DNA of 64,000 nt from Luscinia megarhynchos (GCA_034336665.1 CM067592.1:51698473-51762472); one strand, 5' to 3'. Positions 26,394 to 39,601 are shown, numbered from the stretch's first letter. A program made the numbers and translations. The notes: generated by a model not told the origin, from the letters alone.

Positions 26394-26782
26394 TGTCGTG
26401 GTGTAATCCCAGCTGGCAAGGAAACCACTCTTCTCTGCTTGTCACTCAACAACTGATGCTCAGCCAGTTCCCAAGCAGCAGTCCTGTCCAGCCTTCTCCC
26501 TAGTTTATATCCTGAGCCTTATGTCATACCATCTGGAATGTCCCTCTGACCAGTTTGGGTCAGCTGTTTGGGCTCTGTCCCCTCCCAGCTTCTTGTGCCA
26601 CTCGGGCTCTCTCGCTGGCAGGGCACGAGAGGCTGAAAAGTCCTTGACTCATGGCAAGCACTGCTTAGCAACAACTAAAACATCAGGGTGTTATCAACAT
26701 CATTCTCGTGCTAAATCCAGAACACAGCACTGTGCCAGCTACTAGGAAGTAAATTAACTCCATCCCAGATGAAACCAGGACA
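26394..26782 (-). mobile_element. Solo LTR of an avian ERVL-type retrovirus
   Basis: On the minus strand the element begins TGTCCTGGTTTCATCTGGGA, continues through 'gagttaatttacttcctag' and 'agcagtgcttgcc', and ends TTACACCACGACA. This is the well-known TG...CA LTR family of birds. A TATA box (ATATAAA, plus-strand positions 26504-26510) sits where the promoter is expected, following 'gacataaggctca'. Flanks are ATACAG on the left and ATACAC on the right, a 5 of 6 match consistent with a diverged target-site duplication. No internal retroviral sequence adjoins it, so it is a solo LTR. It is shorter than the full family because much of the R-U5 part is missing. Confidence 0.88.
26504..26510 (-). 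promoter_or_regulatory. TATA box of the solo LTR
   Basis: ATATAAA on the minus strand inside the LTR, about 110 bases from the element's 3' end. It is the core promoter of the old provirus. The plus-strand relative at 54.0 kb has lost it. Confidence 0.6.
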
Positions 26783-29700
26783 ATACACGTGATTCCTCCC
26801 TGATTATAGACTGAATCTCCTTATGACTGTTTTTAGTGTACTTGCTTTTCAGTCAGAAAGCCAGTGGAAGAAAATATGGACTCTGTGTGCGCTTGCAGAT
26901 AAACAAATTATCTGCTCTGTGAAACATCTAACCTCCTTGCTTTACTGTGAAGTTTATCAGTGGTGGAGAAGCCAACATTTTGTGCAGGAGGACAGGGAGG
27001 TGTTATTCTCCAAAGCCTATTCTCATCTAAACTTGAGAAGACCTCTGAGGATACTTTCACAGACCAGTTAAGGATTTGAAAATCATGTACTATGGCTACA
27101 GTCTTTCAGCCATGTTTTCATGAAGAATCAAAGAGTAAAGATAGATGATGTTTGAAAAAGTCTTTCCACAGCAAAATTGTGTCTTGAAAATATATATACA
27201 AGAGGAAAAAAATTAGAAATGTTTGGACTTAAAAACTTTATGCCCTTTGTCTTCTGTGTTTTATGTTTGGTTTTTTTCTTTTTTTCATTTTTAATGGAAG
27301 AATATTAAATTTCTGCTGTAATTACTGCATACTTCTGCATATAGATATTTTGACTTTCTTGCAATGGTTGGGTGCACCTGGCAGAAAAAAACACCATGAC
27401 TGGCTTTGAAAACAGTGTTTTATTACTATCAGATTGCTAAATGTTCTCAATACAGACAGGGAGAGAATACTTAAAAGGTGGAGAATGTCTGGCTACTGTG
27501 AACTTTTGAGGCTTTTTAAAGTAGAGGTGTGGGATTTGATGCATTAACTTGGGACAAAATGAGTTCCTCTTTCATAGAAGCAGAAATATAAGAATCTGCA
27601 GGATGAAGGTATTTTGGAGATTTTTATTCTTAAATATCTGTGAGTATTTAATTTATGAAAATACTTGAATTCTGAGCACTGTATCCATACGTTTTTGTCC
27701 ATATGTATTTGCCTCTCAACAGGAACTTCCTTTGTTGTGCTTCATGTAGAGTTATTCTATAAATTCTGTTACTATCTCTGTGTAATAGTCAGTGAATGTA
27801 TGTCAATGATTGACTCTCTGACCTGAAGCCCATCGATTTTGTTGATCATTGTTTGTTTGCCTTACTGATTTTTATTGAGTTGTAATTTTGCTAGTGTTTC
27901 TTGATGCTTTTGGTTGTAATTTGGAAACATTCAGGCTTGTTATCTCATTACATGGTTTTCCAGGTCTGTTGGGAGGTAAGCTATATTTCTGTGAGTGCTA
28001 TTAAGAAAAATAAAGGAAAAAACCAGGAACATCAGCAAAGTCTTTCTTCCAGTGGCAGTCATTAGTAGCCAAGTAACATTCTAATGCCTGATAATTTAAT
28101 CATTATCAGAGTTTGGGAAGGACACTTACATGTATTTTAGAAATAGATTTAAAAAATCAAATATATCAAGGAACAATTTGTAACAATGGTTTAGCTTGAG
28201 AGTGGAGTTTCTAAATTCAAACAGTCACTTTTCTCATTTTCCTACTCAATTTTTTCCTATGTCAGATGGAGATCTATTACACCTAGTCAGCTATTTTATA
28301 GTATTTTGTCTTTCTCTCCTTTTTTCTTTAGGTGGCAGAAAACCCTACGTGTCTCTGAGGCTTTAGGAAATAAATTATGCAGTTCTAACTAACCCGTTAC
28401 AGAACATTCACAGTAACAAGACACTAATTCCAGGCAGTAAATACAAAGGGAATATCATTCAATGTAAAAGCATTCAACACAGGCTGTGTTCTTTTTCAAC
28501 TGCTACACTTTGGAGAGTCTTCCTTTTATAAGATCATTAATTTGATTCTTAATTCAGCTGCCTTTCGTGAAGGGATTTTTCTTCTGTTTGGAGTCAATAA
28601 TCTCTCTCTCATTACTGTTACTTGATTGTTTATATCTGTGAAGGCATGTTTTAATCAACTGATTATGTTATGCAGTATGTATAACTTAACATGCCTGCGT
28701 CGAAGCACCAGAGTGTGTCACTACTCTGCCTATTGATATAAGCTCCTGCTTATGAGCTTTTAAGGAGCTTTGTGGGAAATCAATTTCAGCTGTTAAGACG
28801 GGAAGGGAAGGTAGCAATGTCTTTTTTTTTTCTCCATCTGTGTTTGCATCTTTTAGTGACTTACAGATTCAAGTGTTACTTGATGTGTTACTGCTGTTTC
28901 ATGTTGAGTGCAGTGTTGCTTGTTTGCTGCCCTTAGGATCTTTTCCCAATTTTACAGGCTTTTGGATGGTACCAGTGTATGTATTTTTCAGCTTTGTCTT
29001 TGCTAGAATATTTTAAGACGTTATTCTCTATGTACTTGCAAACATAAGTGAGGGTAAGATTCAGTAAAATTCTGGTTAATGTTCTCTATTATTTTACCTC
29101 AAATCTCAGCAAAACCTGTATATATGTGAATTTCTATAATGTTCAAGAGTGGTTTGATGAAGGGACAAGAGCTAGGGGGCTTTGCTCCCTTGGACAGCCT
29201 TGTTCTTGTTAAGCAGTGAGGGAGCACATACAGTGAGGTAACTGCTCTGCCCTGAAGTAGCATTTTTGTGGCTCTGAGTAGTGTTAGAAACAGCCCAGGT
29301 GCTGGGGCAGGTGCAACCACACTGCTACCCCTGCAGATACTGAGTATTATTCCTCTGGTTAGCCACAGCTTTTGTTTTTACAGTGCTGATTTATATTCCA
29401 GCTAGAGTATTGTGGGGCAGGGAACACATGCACAAGCTTGCCCAATAATGTACATAAAGTAATGTAGTATGGTAGTTGACATTAACCAGGTCTAACAACT
29501 AAGCTGACTGCAATGTCCTGGTGTTCACATTCTCACAGAAACCTGCTTTGATAATTCTAGGGTGTAAATGGCAAACGGTGTCAGGGAAGCATTTCCATTC
29601 ATTATTTATCTACCTATCCTGTCTGTCTGTTGGGTTAGCTAGTTTTTTGTATCCTGAACTCTTTGCATTACAAAACTCCTGACTTTTCTATAAATAACAG

Positions 29701-32700
29701 ATTGAAATTGGTGTAATAGAAGCGGTAGTAATAGAAGTGTGGCTGTTAAGTAGAGAACTAAATAAAATTGTAAGTGGACATTTTTTCATTTGGTTTGATA
29801 CTTGATTGCATTCAAGTGGGGTTTTTTTATAGTCCTATAATTGAATGCATGTTATCTGTGAAGCTGGAATCTTCTTGAGAGAGTGAGATAGAGCTCTGAA
29901 AGATATGGTAGTGCCACAGCAGATTTTGTTTTTTCGTTTTGCAATCATTTAACAGTATTTGAGGAAGACCTGACTATTCCTTCCATCTTTTCCTGCCTAT
30001 GTACATTTTTATTAATGAAATATACATCTTAACTTACACACCTCCTGCCTCTTTCCTCATTATCTTTACCTGTTAATGATGGTAACAGAGCTTAGAACAG
30101 AAACATAATTTTATTCCTGGAAATCGCACAAACTGTAATCTCTTCATGCAAAAGGACAACCTGTTCTTAATATCTTTATTACATCCTCCACTTTCTGATA
30201 ATACTAATCATGTCTTGTGAGAACTTAGATACATGTTAAAGCTTTATGTTATCTTTAGCTAACAGAGCTTAAATGATTTTTCGGTAACAAATTACCTTGT
30301 GCTTTTTTACATAAATACTTGTCGTGAACTGTAATTGTTGTCACAAGTAGGTTTCATATCAATGCTGCCAGTCCTTATGAATTCTTATATATTAGATTTT
30401 TATAATGCATCTTAAACTAAAATGGCTTTTATTTGTTTTGAGGTTTCTTTAGTTTTATGAAGGAGGTAGGCACTATAGATGTTGCAGAGATTAAATTAAA
30501 AAAAAACAACAATGTAAACGAACACTTTTTTTTTTTTTTTTGGCTTCAGCTTCTTTGAGAGGTTATGATTTTGACTTTTCTTCAGGCAAACACTTGTGTT
30601 CTGGCCTTGTACACTAGAGCTGATTAGAAAATATGTGGCAGGGCTTTTCCTTTATGGTCAAAAACATGTAAATTGATTTGAGAAAATTTTACTCCAAAAC
30701 TGTTTTGATTACAAATATTGCTGCAGGCCAATTTCTTTCCTGCTTCCATTTATTTGTTTCTTTATTGTTTTTATTGCTCTTCATTCTGGTCACACTCCTT
30801 AAATCATGCTTCAATCAGCTCTGAAGTGTCCTTTCTCCCCTCTGCTCTGATCTCTTTCAGCATTTTCATATTTTAATGGTGGAGTTTTAAAGGTCTTGTC
30901 TTCCCATCTGTGAGCTTTCCTCACTGCACACAGAAAAATAAACATAGATTCCACCTCTATGGCATTCTTAAAATCCCCTGGAGACACAATGACTGTCAAT
31001 AGAAGAGGTACAAATTATCTTTCAACACTGAGGCACTGAAAAAACATTTGGAAAACAACTTGTCATTTTCGGGTTTTTTTTTCCCGATTTTTTACTTTTC
31101 TCATAGTTCCTGGTTTAAAGTCTAAATGACCCTTTCCCTTAGTTTTCTTTAGATATACTTTTGACTAAATGGCCTAATGATTTTTTTTCTGCCAGTGTGA
31201 TCCCACTTGTGTCTTGGGTAGTGATATTCACTTTATCAACTGAGGTGTTTTGGGTCTGCTATGATTTGAAATGCAATAGAGTTTCTTCTCCGTGTGTCTA
31301 GACCACAGAACATTTCTCTGTGGCAAGGTCTAGATAAATTTTTGGCAGTCCTGATGCAGCCTTATGTAGACAATGAAATATAAACCAGTCTTTTCATGCC
31401 AAAAATTTTGTCTGTTTGCAGAACAAGAAATGGAGCATCATAACCACAGTGTGAATACAAGAGCCCTGAAGAGCTTCTTTAAAATGCATTTATTTATATA
31501 GAAAACATGCCTCTTCAGCTTAGGTTTCCTCTTCTCACAGGAAAAGCTTCTTGCTTGTTCAGGAAACCCACAGTGATCAACAGAGTATATAGCGCTCATT
31601 TGGCCTTTCCATGTCTCCTTCTGTCCTTCTTGATGCTTAAAGAAATAAAAATTCATCAACATCAGGCTGTACCCAACACAGTAGTTGTAAAGAGAGTTGC
31701 ATGTATAGGAGGTAGAACAAGAGGTAAAATTTGAATGTCCTGGATTTTAAATAGATTGGACACTATTTTGCTGGGAGCACTTGCAAATTACTATCAAACC
31801 ACATCTAATTTGTGCCACTCTTCCAGTCTTATTTTTGTTGCAAATAATGACTCATCAGATAGGCTCTCCTATTTTCTTCACTGTAAAATTGATGGATATC
31901 AATGGGGAGGGCATGGAGTCTTGAGATTTCATACTTCCATTGCATAGACCAATGTCCTGGTCCACTAAATACTTAAGACTTCACTTTATTTTGCAGTTGT
32001 GGAAGACTTCCATGTTTGAAGGAGAGAAAAATCTGTGCAGAGGACTAAAATCACAGGGAACTGAGGCTGACAAAGTGAAGTCAAGGAGCCTCTAAGCACT
32101 GCATAAATTTGTGTTATGAGGGCTGACTTACAGCTGCATAAAGACATCCTAGGGTAAGAAGCTCAAGGTCTCTCTTTATTAGTATTGTCATTAGGTTTTA
32201 CTTTTTTCATATAGTTCTGTGCCTTCAATACATGTAGCCAGAGTCTCCATGTCAAAGGGCAGTGTCTGTACTTCTGTATCAGTGGATAAATGACCATGTT
32301 CTCTACAGTTTGTGCATGATTTAATTTTCTGGAATTCTTCCTGAGAAATGTGTAAGAACATACTTAATGTCTCTTGAAAGTCATACTGACACAGAAATCA
32401 GAACAATTATCTCTCTTCCTCTAATCCTTGAGTCTGTTGTGGACAAGAGGAACTCCTGAGGTGAACGAGTTAAGACTAACTTTTGTACCAGAAATCCTTT
32501 TACAAGATGTATATGTGATTAAATACAATAATAATTAAACAGATGAAACAGGTCCCTTTTGGCTAGAGACCATGCAAAAAAATTAAAGAAAAAAAGAACA
32601 AATTTACTTCCTATGTAGTTTCTCATTTGCTTTGAAAGGAATAATGAGCAGAGCTGTCTAAACTGCATTTGAAGTGAAAACACGCTGTATAAAACAGACT

Positions 32701-32841
32701 TGAATGTCAATATTCTAATATTTAAAATCAAGCTAACACCAGTTTTTCTAAAAAGGGGAAATCATTATTAACTTAATACTCCGAGTGCTTCTACTCTTTG
32801 GATGAAGGGTAGGTTTCTTCAGGATGAAAGAGCTTCCTGCT
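26783..32841. other. Unique AT-rich DNA, no gene seen
   Basis: Six kilobases without a recognised repeat. The stretch 28480-28800 has evenly mixed base content, TAAT-type homeodomain-like motifs and no simple sequence. It looks like the kind of sequence often conserved between birds, but that cannot be judged from one sequence. A T16 run lies at 30526-30541. Confidence 0.45.
30526..30541. repeat. T16 homopolymer
   Basis: A pure T run of about 16 bases preceded by an A-rich stretch (30499-30506). Simple sequence only. Confidence 0.9.
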
Positions 32842-33175
32842 TGTCCTAGTTCCATCCAGGACAGGGTTAACTTTGGAAGTAGCCAGGAGGGACCATGGCT
32901 AGGATCCAGAGGTTATTTTATTCCACCTTGTGCTATTATCGCTGGATGAGAGAAGGGGTCTCTTTGGGGTTGCATAGCATGGCAGTGATTTGTGTATTAC
33001 CAGCTCTGCAATGTGAACAATAACCTGTGAATTGTTCCCTTTTTCTGCTAGATTTTGTTATTAGTACATTGGTTTTCCTATTACCTTGACTTTTACAATA
33101 AATCCTTCTTATCTCAATCCATTGTTGTTATCTTTTGTGCCTTCAATTCTCCTTTTCACCCAAGGATCAGTATTT
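32842..33175 (+). mobile_element. LTR of a related avian ERV family, 3' truncated
   Basis: Starts TGTCCTAGTTCCATCCAGGA, then 'cagggttaact', 'gtagccaggagggaccatgg', 'gcaatgtgaacaataacctg' and 'gaattgttccc'. A polyadenylation signal AATAAA at 33097-33102 is followed by 'tccttcttatctcaatcc'. The start resembles the 26.4 and 54.0 kb LTRs, but the body belongs to a different family. The expected closing 'AACCACGACA' is absent: recognisable sequence fades after 'cttttcacccaa' near 33172. No target-site duplication is visible, in keeping with a lost 3' end. Orientation is supported by the AATAAA. Confidence 0.75.
33097..33102 (+). terminator. LTR polyadenylation signal
   Basis: AATAAA inside the LTR at 32842-33175, in the position expected at the R region of a retroviral LTR. 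Confidence 0.6.
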
Positions 33176-35580
33176 TTCCCAAATAGATTATCAAACAGTG
33201 TTGAGCTGTAGTTTGTTGTCTTTCAAAGATTTTCTAAAACATGACTGATTTACTATTACATGACAGATGTAATGTGTAATGATTAAGAAAAACATTAATA
33301 TTGAACGTTGTGTCTAACTAGAAAATTACTTATTTTTAATTATAACATGAATGATGAAAAAATTCTTATTAGTAATACTTTCTAGCAATAAATCCAGTTG
33401 CAACTTTCAGTAAAAAAAAGTGAATGATGAAAAAAACTTCAAACAATACCTGACTAATTAAATTCACACATTAGTCTGCGTTAAGATAAAAATTGAAATA
33501 GATTTTCCCTCCTTCTTGCATAAACTTCTCCATGTACAGTGTGTGAGCTGCCTTTACTGTGGAATAAGAATATGCATACTCTACAAAATTTTGGAATAAG
33601 TAACTTTCTATTAACAATGGTGTGCTAAACTTCAGCTGTTTTCTTGGTCTTGAGGAAATGCCATACATAGATCTTCATAATGACTAACATTTCAGAAGTA
33701 ATGGCAGCAGCTGTATTAAAATGCTTGCCTACTCTCTTGTAATGATACTATTTCCTCTCAAATCTGTATTGTGTAATTCTCAATTATTCTTAAAAGTCCA
33801 AATTGGTACACCCTCGAGCAGGATTATGTGCAATGCATATTTAAACACCAACTGGCATAATGTGTTATTCTGTTACTTCCCCTTGTACATAAGTGTTAAA
33901 TAAGAACAAAAATTCAGCTTGCTTACTGCAAATGTCTCTTGCCATCATAAAATCTCACTCTTTCACCAAAAGCAAATACTGCCATCATAAAATGAGAAAA
34001 AGCCATTCCATTAAAAGAGTCAAATGATTATTAGTCTAGTCTCAGGGGCTTAATTTAATGTCCTCTCAATATGATTATCATCTTTTTAGTGGTCTGTGAA
34101 GTTTAGCAGGTTTGGGGTTTTTTTTTGTTTTTTTGCTTTTCAGTTCTGTCTTGCATAAATGGAAATATTTTGAAAAAATTGTGTGTTTCTTTCTAGAGCT
34201 CATCTCGAGCACCTAAAGGTTTTCGTCTTCTGGATCATGAAATTACAAACTAAATCCATTCCAACAATGGTGGGAAGAGAGATGAAAAGCCAAGTAGTTT
34301 AGATTAATTCTAATTTCTGATAAACATACAATATGAAATACTTGGAGTAAGACTTGCCTTCTGTTTTGCTTTTTGCAACATACCTGGCAGGATAATCTCT
34401 CCAAAGGGAATTGCCAACTGCTCAGCCTTGATGGCAATGCCCAGGTGCCTCCTCTGTGGCAGGAAGTTTCCCACTGAATGATGCAGTGCCATGGATCATG
34501 GCTCACCTTGTGAGTGGGAAGAATACCTTCAGGCCCGTGTGTGGATGTCTGAGTGCTTCCCTGGAGGAGAGTGTCTCAGGTGAACCACGGATATGAGGAT
34601 CATCAGTGGCATCTATCCCACCTTTCAGGATTTACTTCTCCTCAACCTCTTCCCTTATCTTCTAGCCTCTGGTGATGGGTGTGCACCTACCCTGCCCCTG
34701 GGTGGCTACTGCAAATGGCAAATTGTTTGAGTCATTAAACATTAACATTCCAGTGTCTCACTGATATGGACAGTCATGTCAGTCTTCTGATGAGTATAGG
34801 GTTAGCTAACCAGAATAATACAGTTTTTTCTGCACTGGACATAGGAAGGATGGATTTGGAGCCAATTGTTACACCGTAGATATTGCCTACTGCATTGACT
34901 TTTTGTTCAGACAAGAAGTAAATCAATAACTTTGGGGTGAAATTCAATGCCATTATAATACTCTTGATTACAAGGTTTTGCAAGGACTCAATTAAGTAAA
35001 ATACTTTAAACTGATTAAATACCTTCTGTGTGTGCTCACACAAGTACTGTGTATGGTAATTGGCTATATAAAGTTGGCTGATGCTGCAGCTACCACTAAA
35101 GGTTTTTCTTCAAGAACAAATTACCATAACTGACTGCACTTGAGTAGGTTTAGTGACATAAATCAGACATTTCTAGGAGGTAGAGTTAGGGTGGACACTG
35201 TGAAAGTTCAATTTTTCTAGAGACCTATTATGCATAGTAGCATGTTTTTATTACTACTGATTTGGAGTATATCATCACATCCTTAGAAGTGGCTTTCTGG
35301 TTCTTACAATGGGTATCCAGTGCTACACAGACATAAACATTATGAATGGAAATCAACTTATACAACTGGTGTTGGTGAGTTTCTTCTTGAATGGAGATGT
35401 AAAGTTAAACTTCTCTCAAAATTCTTTGCTCTGATAATTGTTTTTCATGATGTTGTATCCATCCTCAGTTTTCCCCCTGATTTTGAAGCATTTAGAAGTA
35501 TTCAAGGGCGATCATATAACACATGGATGTATTTTATATCCATGAATGGATATAAATTATATATATCCATATAGAATTCT
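33176..35580. other. Mostly unique DNA with one exon candidate
   Basis: AT-rich except for 34380-34720, which is richer in G and C and contains the minus-strand exon candidate at 34384-34453. No repeats are recognised. Around 35523-35575 a run of self-complementary 'ggatat/atatcc' text gives local dyad symmetry. Confidence 0.45.
34384..34453 (-). CDS. Possible single exon, unknown protein
   Basis: On the minus strand the acceptor is CTTCCTGCCACAG and the donor is CTGCCAG|GTATGT. The 70 bases between are open and read RRHLGIAIKAEQL then AIPFGEIILP, ending one base into a codon. Codon choice (GCC ATC AAG GCT GAG CAG) is unlike the surrounding AT-rich DNA and typical of vertebrate coding sequence, which makes this better than most chance candidates. 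I do not recognise the family. The exon is short, no partner exon with matching phase was found, and the strand is opposite to the better-supported gene at 61.7-63.8 kb. It could also be part of an unrecognised repeat. Confidence 0.3.
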
Positions 35581-35680
35581 GGATGTAATTCTGTGCAATG
35601 TGCTCTAGGATGATCTACTTGAGCTGGGAGGTTGGACCGGTATGATCCCTTCTAACTTGACCCATTCTGTGATTCTGTGA
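35581..35680 (+). mobile_element. CR1 LINE 3' tail
   Basis: Contains 'tgctctaggatgatctactt', 'gagctgggaggttggacc' and 'gatcccttctaac', and ends in the CR1 terminal repeat 'attctgtgattctgtga'. About 100 bases, plus strand. Confidence 0.9.
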
Positions 35681-35878
35681 GGAAATGTGCCTAAAACAGT
35701 TTCTTGGAATGGAGTTTTGAGAAAGCTGTTGGTGGTTTTGTATGGCTTGCAGAATCATCAGATTTTGAATTTTGAATGGCACATGATAATAAACTCTGAT
35801 TCTATCTAGGAGCTCATCACTTGCAAGATCAAATGCAGGATAAGTTGAAACAAGTTGGAGTGAATCTGGATCTTAAGG

Positions 35879-35931
35879 TATTACAGATTAATTATATAAT
35901 ATATAATTATATATAATTATTACAGATTAAT
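35879..35931. repeat. 14-bp direct repeat flanking AT palindromic DNA
   Basis: TATTACAGATTAAT occurs at 35879-35892 and again, exactly, at 35918-35931. The 25 bases between are only A and T and nearly self-complementary. It could be a local tandem duplication or a target-site-like duplication around a small AT insert. Confidence 0.8.
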
Positions 35932-38900
35932 ATAACCTAAATTCTTACTTAGTGCCTAGTTCTGCAGCCAGATTTCTCTTACAAACTAAAGTAAAATCTT
36001 AAAATCTTTTAGAATAGGTTTCTCTTTGTTTCCCTAACAAAACTGGTCCTTCAAAGCTTGTTCATTTGTTTTTAAAAGGTGTATTTGTAGGTATTTGACT
36101 GTATAGGAATTCTGGCTTCATTAGTTGATTATAGTGCTCACTTGCAAGGTGTGCACAAATTACTTATGCTGCTGGGAACAGCACAACAGATGTTGTGTAA
36201 AAAACTGACATATTTTGATAGTCTGAAAGATAAAAAAACCTAGAAGAAGAAGGAAAGAAATCACTTCTACCTTTTGGAATGTTGCATTTAAAAATATTAA
36301 TGAAAATAATTTTAGAAAGAATTTTAATTTTTAGGTTAAGGAACTTAATTTGCCACTTTGATCTTGTGTTGCCTCAAAGCTGACTAATGTGGTGCAGATG
36401 ATGAGACTGCATTAAGTATTTTCTTGAACACATTTCTGACATTTTTGCCTCAGGGGCTCAGCTGAAAACCCAGCCTTAATTTTGTTGTACCTATGTTGCT
36501 TATGACCTGCTGAAAATATGTAAAACTGGTGAAACTCCAAAGAGCTTGCCATGGATCTATTTAAAGAAATTGAGTAGGTCACCATTATATTATAGGATAG
36601 CAGAAACTTGTACATAATTGAGAATTTGACACAACCACTACTAAAAGATGCATTTCTTTAAATTGGGTTGAAGTTATAGTGGAAGGATTCTTCATTTGTA
36701 TACAGGTTACTGAAGCAGACAGGACTTGGAGGCTCAGATATTGCTCATTTAATGCATTATGTATTGTTCAGCCACAGCTACTGATAGTGTGTTATCCTGC
36801 TGACACAAAACTTCAAGTAATTGCCTACTGACAACACTGCTTTTGATAGGATAGATCACATCACGATGTCTTTGGCACAAAATAAATTTTCTGAAGGCAG
36901 ATACCCATATCAGAAAAAGTCTTCCCTTAGTGAATGCCTCTCTGCCAAAATCTTTTTATTAGCTGCTCTGCAAAGGCCACAAAATTTTCTGGACATGGTC
37001 TATAAAGAAAATGTTTGGACAGATACAAGGCTTCTCTTTTAATGATACTCTACACAGAGGATATTTGTAGGCTGAAGAATATTCTAACATAGTTTATTGT
37101 AGGTTACTAGGAAGACAGCTGCATTCTGTTTGCATTTCCCCCTTTTAAGCTTTGCCTATTTACTTGCAGACCTATTCTAGGCTATGAAAAGCACATGAAT
37201 AACACAAACAGACATCAAATTTTCCATCACCCCTTAGGCAACGGCGAAACAATAAGTTGCTCGAAACTGGCTGGTCAGAGGAGTGGAAGAGTGGGGACTA
37301 CACATTTATGATGGAGGGCTTGAAGTAGAGGCAGTGGAAGCTGAGAGGGCTTGTGATGTCCCCCAGCAGCAGCTCTTGTGGTCACTGTCTGAGGATGGAT
37401 GGTGTGAGGCATCTCCCTGTGCAACAAGGAGTAGCCAAAACAAGACAGAGGTCCTAATGTTTTAGTTTAACATGAGAGGCAAACATTTATCTCCAGTGCA
37501 ACTCTCTCTTAATCACAATGGCTTTTGTAAGCTGTTTTCTCTTGGGGAAAAGGTCTGTTGTGCTGGAAATGGCTGCTTGAGGTCCTCGTAATGTTCTGAC
37601 AAAATCATCAGTGACCTAACTAACCAGAAATTATACCCGTGGCAAAAAGGATGTCTTCTTGCTCTAGATATTTCACTGACTGACTGGTCAATAACTACAA
37701 CTTTGTTTTCCAACTGCTAGCATTTGGAATAAAATTTGCAGAAAATTCTGATTTCTGTGTGTTGGCTGGTTAGTAAGCTGGGTAAGTGGGTTACTAATGG
37801 TCACTTTGACCCAACAGTTTCATTTAGGTTTCCAGGTTTTTTAAGTGTGGTAAGTATCCCTAGTAGTTATAAAGTAGAATTTTGCAGTTTTAAAATATAG
37901 CAATGTTTTTACAATAAATTATTTTATTATTTAAATTGTTCCTTGTTCCTGTGTTACGCTTTTCCTTATAACAAGTTCTTTCTGGAGGTTTCACTCAAGG
38001 TAAGAGTTTACTATAAGCTTCTACTTTTCTTTCATATGAGTGATGGCTAAAGATTGAATAAATCTGCAAAGAGCTAATTCTCATTATTATATTGTATTTT
38101 ATAACCACGGGAGTTCTTAAATGTTTGTAATGAATGCCAAAAATCAGTGTGAGAACCTACAATTTTTACTAACATAAATGTGTGAGTGATTGGGGACCAG
38201 CTCTCACTTCTTCTAGATATGGTGAATAATAATTTACTTAGTGGTAGAGTACTTTTATAGTTTTGATAGCTTGTTGAGTAGGAAGTCATTTGGCTGAGAA
38301 AGGTTATGTGACTTCAGTTCATAAATCTTTGGGTTCAATACAAATGTGCTTGGTTTGCTACATTTGCCCATGCATTAAATAGAAGATAGATCCATTGTTG
38401 TATTGTCCTTTTTTAGCTGCAATTTAAAAATGTAGTTAGTTAATGGGCGCACTGAATAAATGTTATTTTATACTACAGCTCATAGAGTTCAGGCTTTAGC
38501 CTGGTTTTGATTTGAGGCACTATGCCAATTACTGCAGTCATGTCTGTGCTGTACCTTGCACTTATGACTAATGAGAAAGAGTGTGGACGGGGAAAGATTA
38601 TGTGCCAATTGTCAGTAGAAATTGTAGAGCTGGTCTTAAATTGTACTCTAGGTCAGCTGTGAACTTGAAGCCTGCTGAAAGCATGGAGCCTTTGATGGCT
38701 GTTATCAGATCCAGAGTCTCAATACACTTGCTGAGTATATTTACCACAATATATCAGTTAGTAGGTGCAAAATAGCAGTTTTCTAAATGAATTCTCATCT
38801 GTGAGGGAAGCATAAGAGAGGATTTGGTAGAGTAAGGTGGTAGCTTAACAATATATATGCTCTCCTTTATTGTTTGTTCACTGCAGCCATACAGAAGGAA

Positions 38901-39574
38901 GCGTGAAGGTGTTTGCAAGAATTTCCTCAAAAATTAAAAATGTAGTGAACTACTGTTGTGAGCCAGTACATGGTTCAGATGGGATTTCTTGAGGATGAGT
39001 ACAAATATGACTAATTTTACACTGCAACATTACTGTGATATTTTAGCAAAGATTGTGTCTGTCTTGTTCTAAAGTAAAACTCTATTTACTGTGTCATATA
39101 CAGATTTTTTTCCCACTTTTGCTAATGCCTCCCAGGCAACAATATTTTTACAGGTGCTCCCTAACCTCAGCTTTGTCATGAAGGGGACTTCTCTAAGTTT
39201 GGCAAAAGAAATGCAACAAGAGCAACAGTTCTTTCTGCCCCTAGGCTTAAACTGGAAAAGAATCAGGATCTAACAAAATTCAAAGGTAGCTAGAGGAAGA
39301 TCCAGAGGTTCTTGAAACAAAGGACATTCTTGAATAATGACTTATTTATGAGTGGGAAAAATACTTTCTTACTATTTTTTCTGCAAAACTGATCATAAAA
39401 TGACACAATGAATGGGTGCATAACCAGCAATCAAGTGGTTTTTCATCCAGTGGCAGTGCAAGAGAGACCTTTTGCTTATAATTGTATGTTAGCTTTGTTA
39501 TTCACTGGTATTTTGTGGTACAATTTTACAAAAAAGATTAATAACTTTCATTTAAATTGGCTCCAGATATCGAT

Positions 39575-39601
39575 AAAAAGAAAAAAAAAAAGAAAAAAAA
39601 A
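39575..39601. repeat. A-rich simple repeat
   Basis: A runs interrupted by single G bases over about 27 bases. Simple sequence with no retroposed body recognised. Confidence 0.85.
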
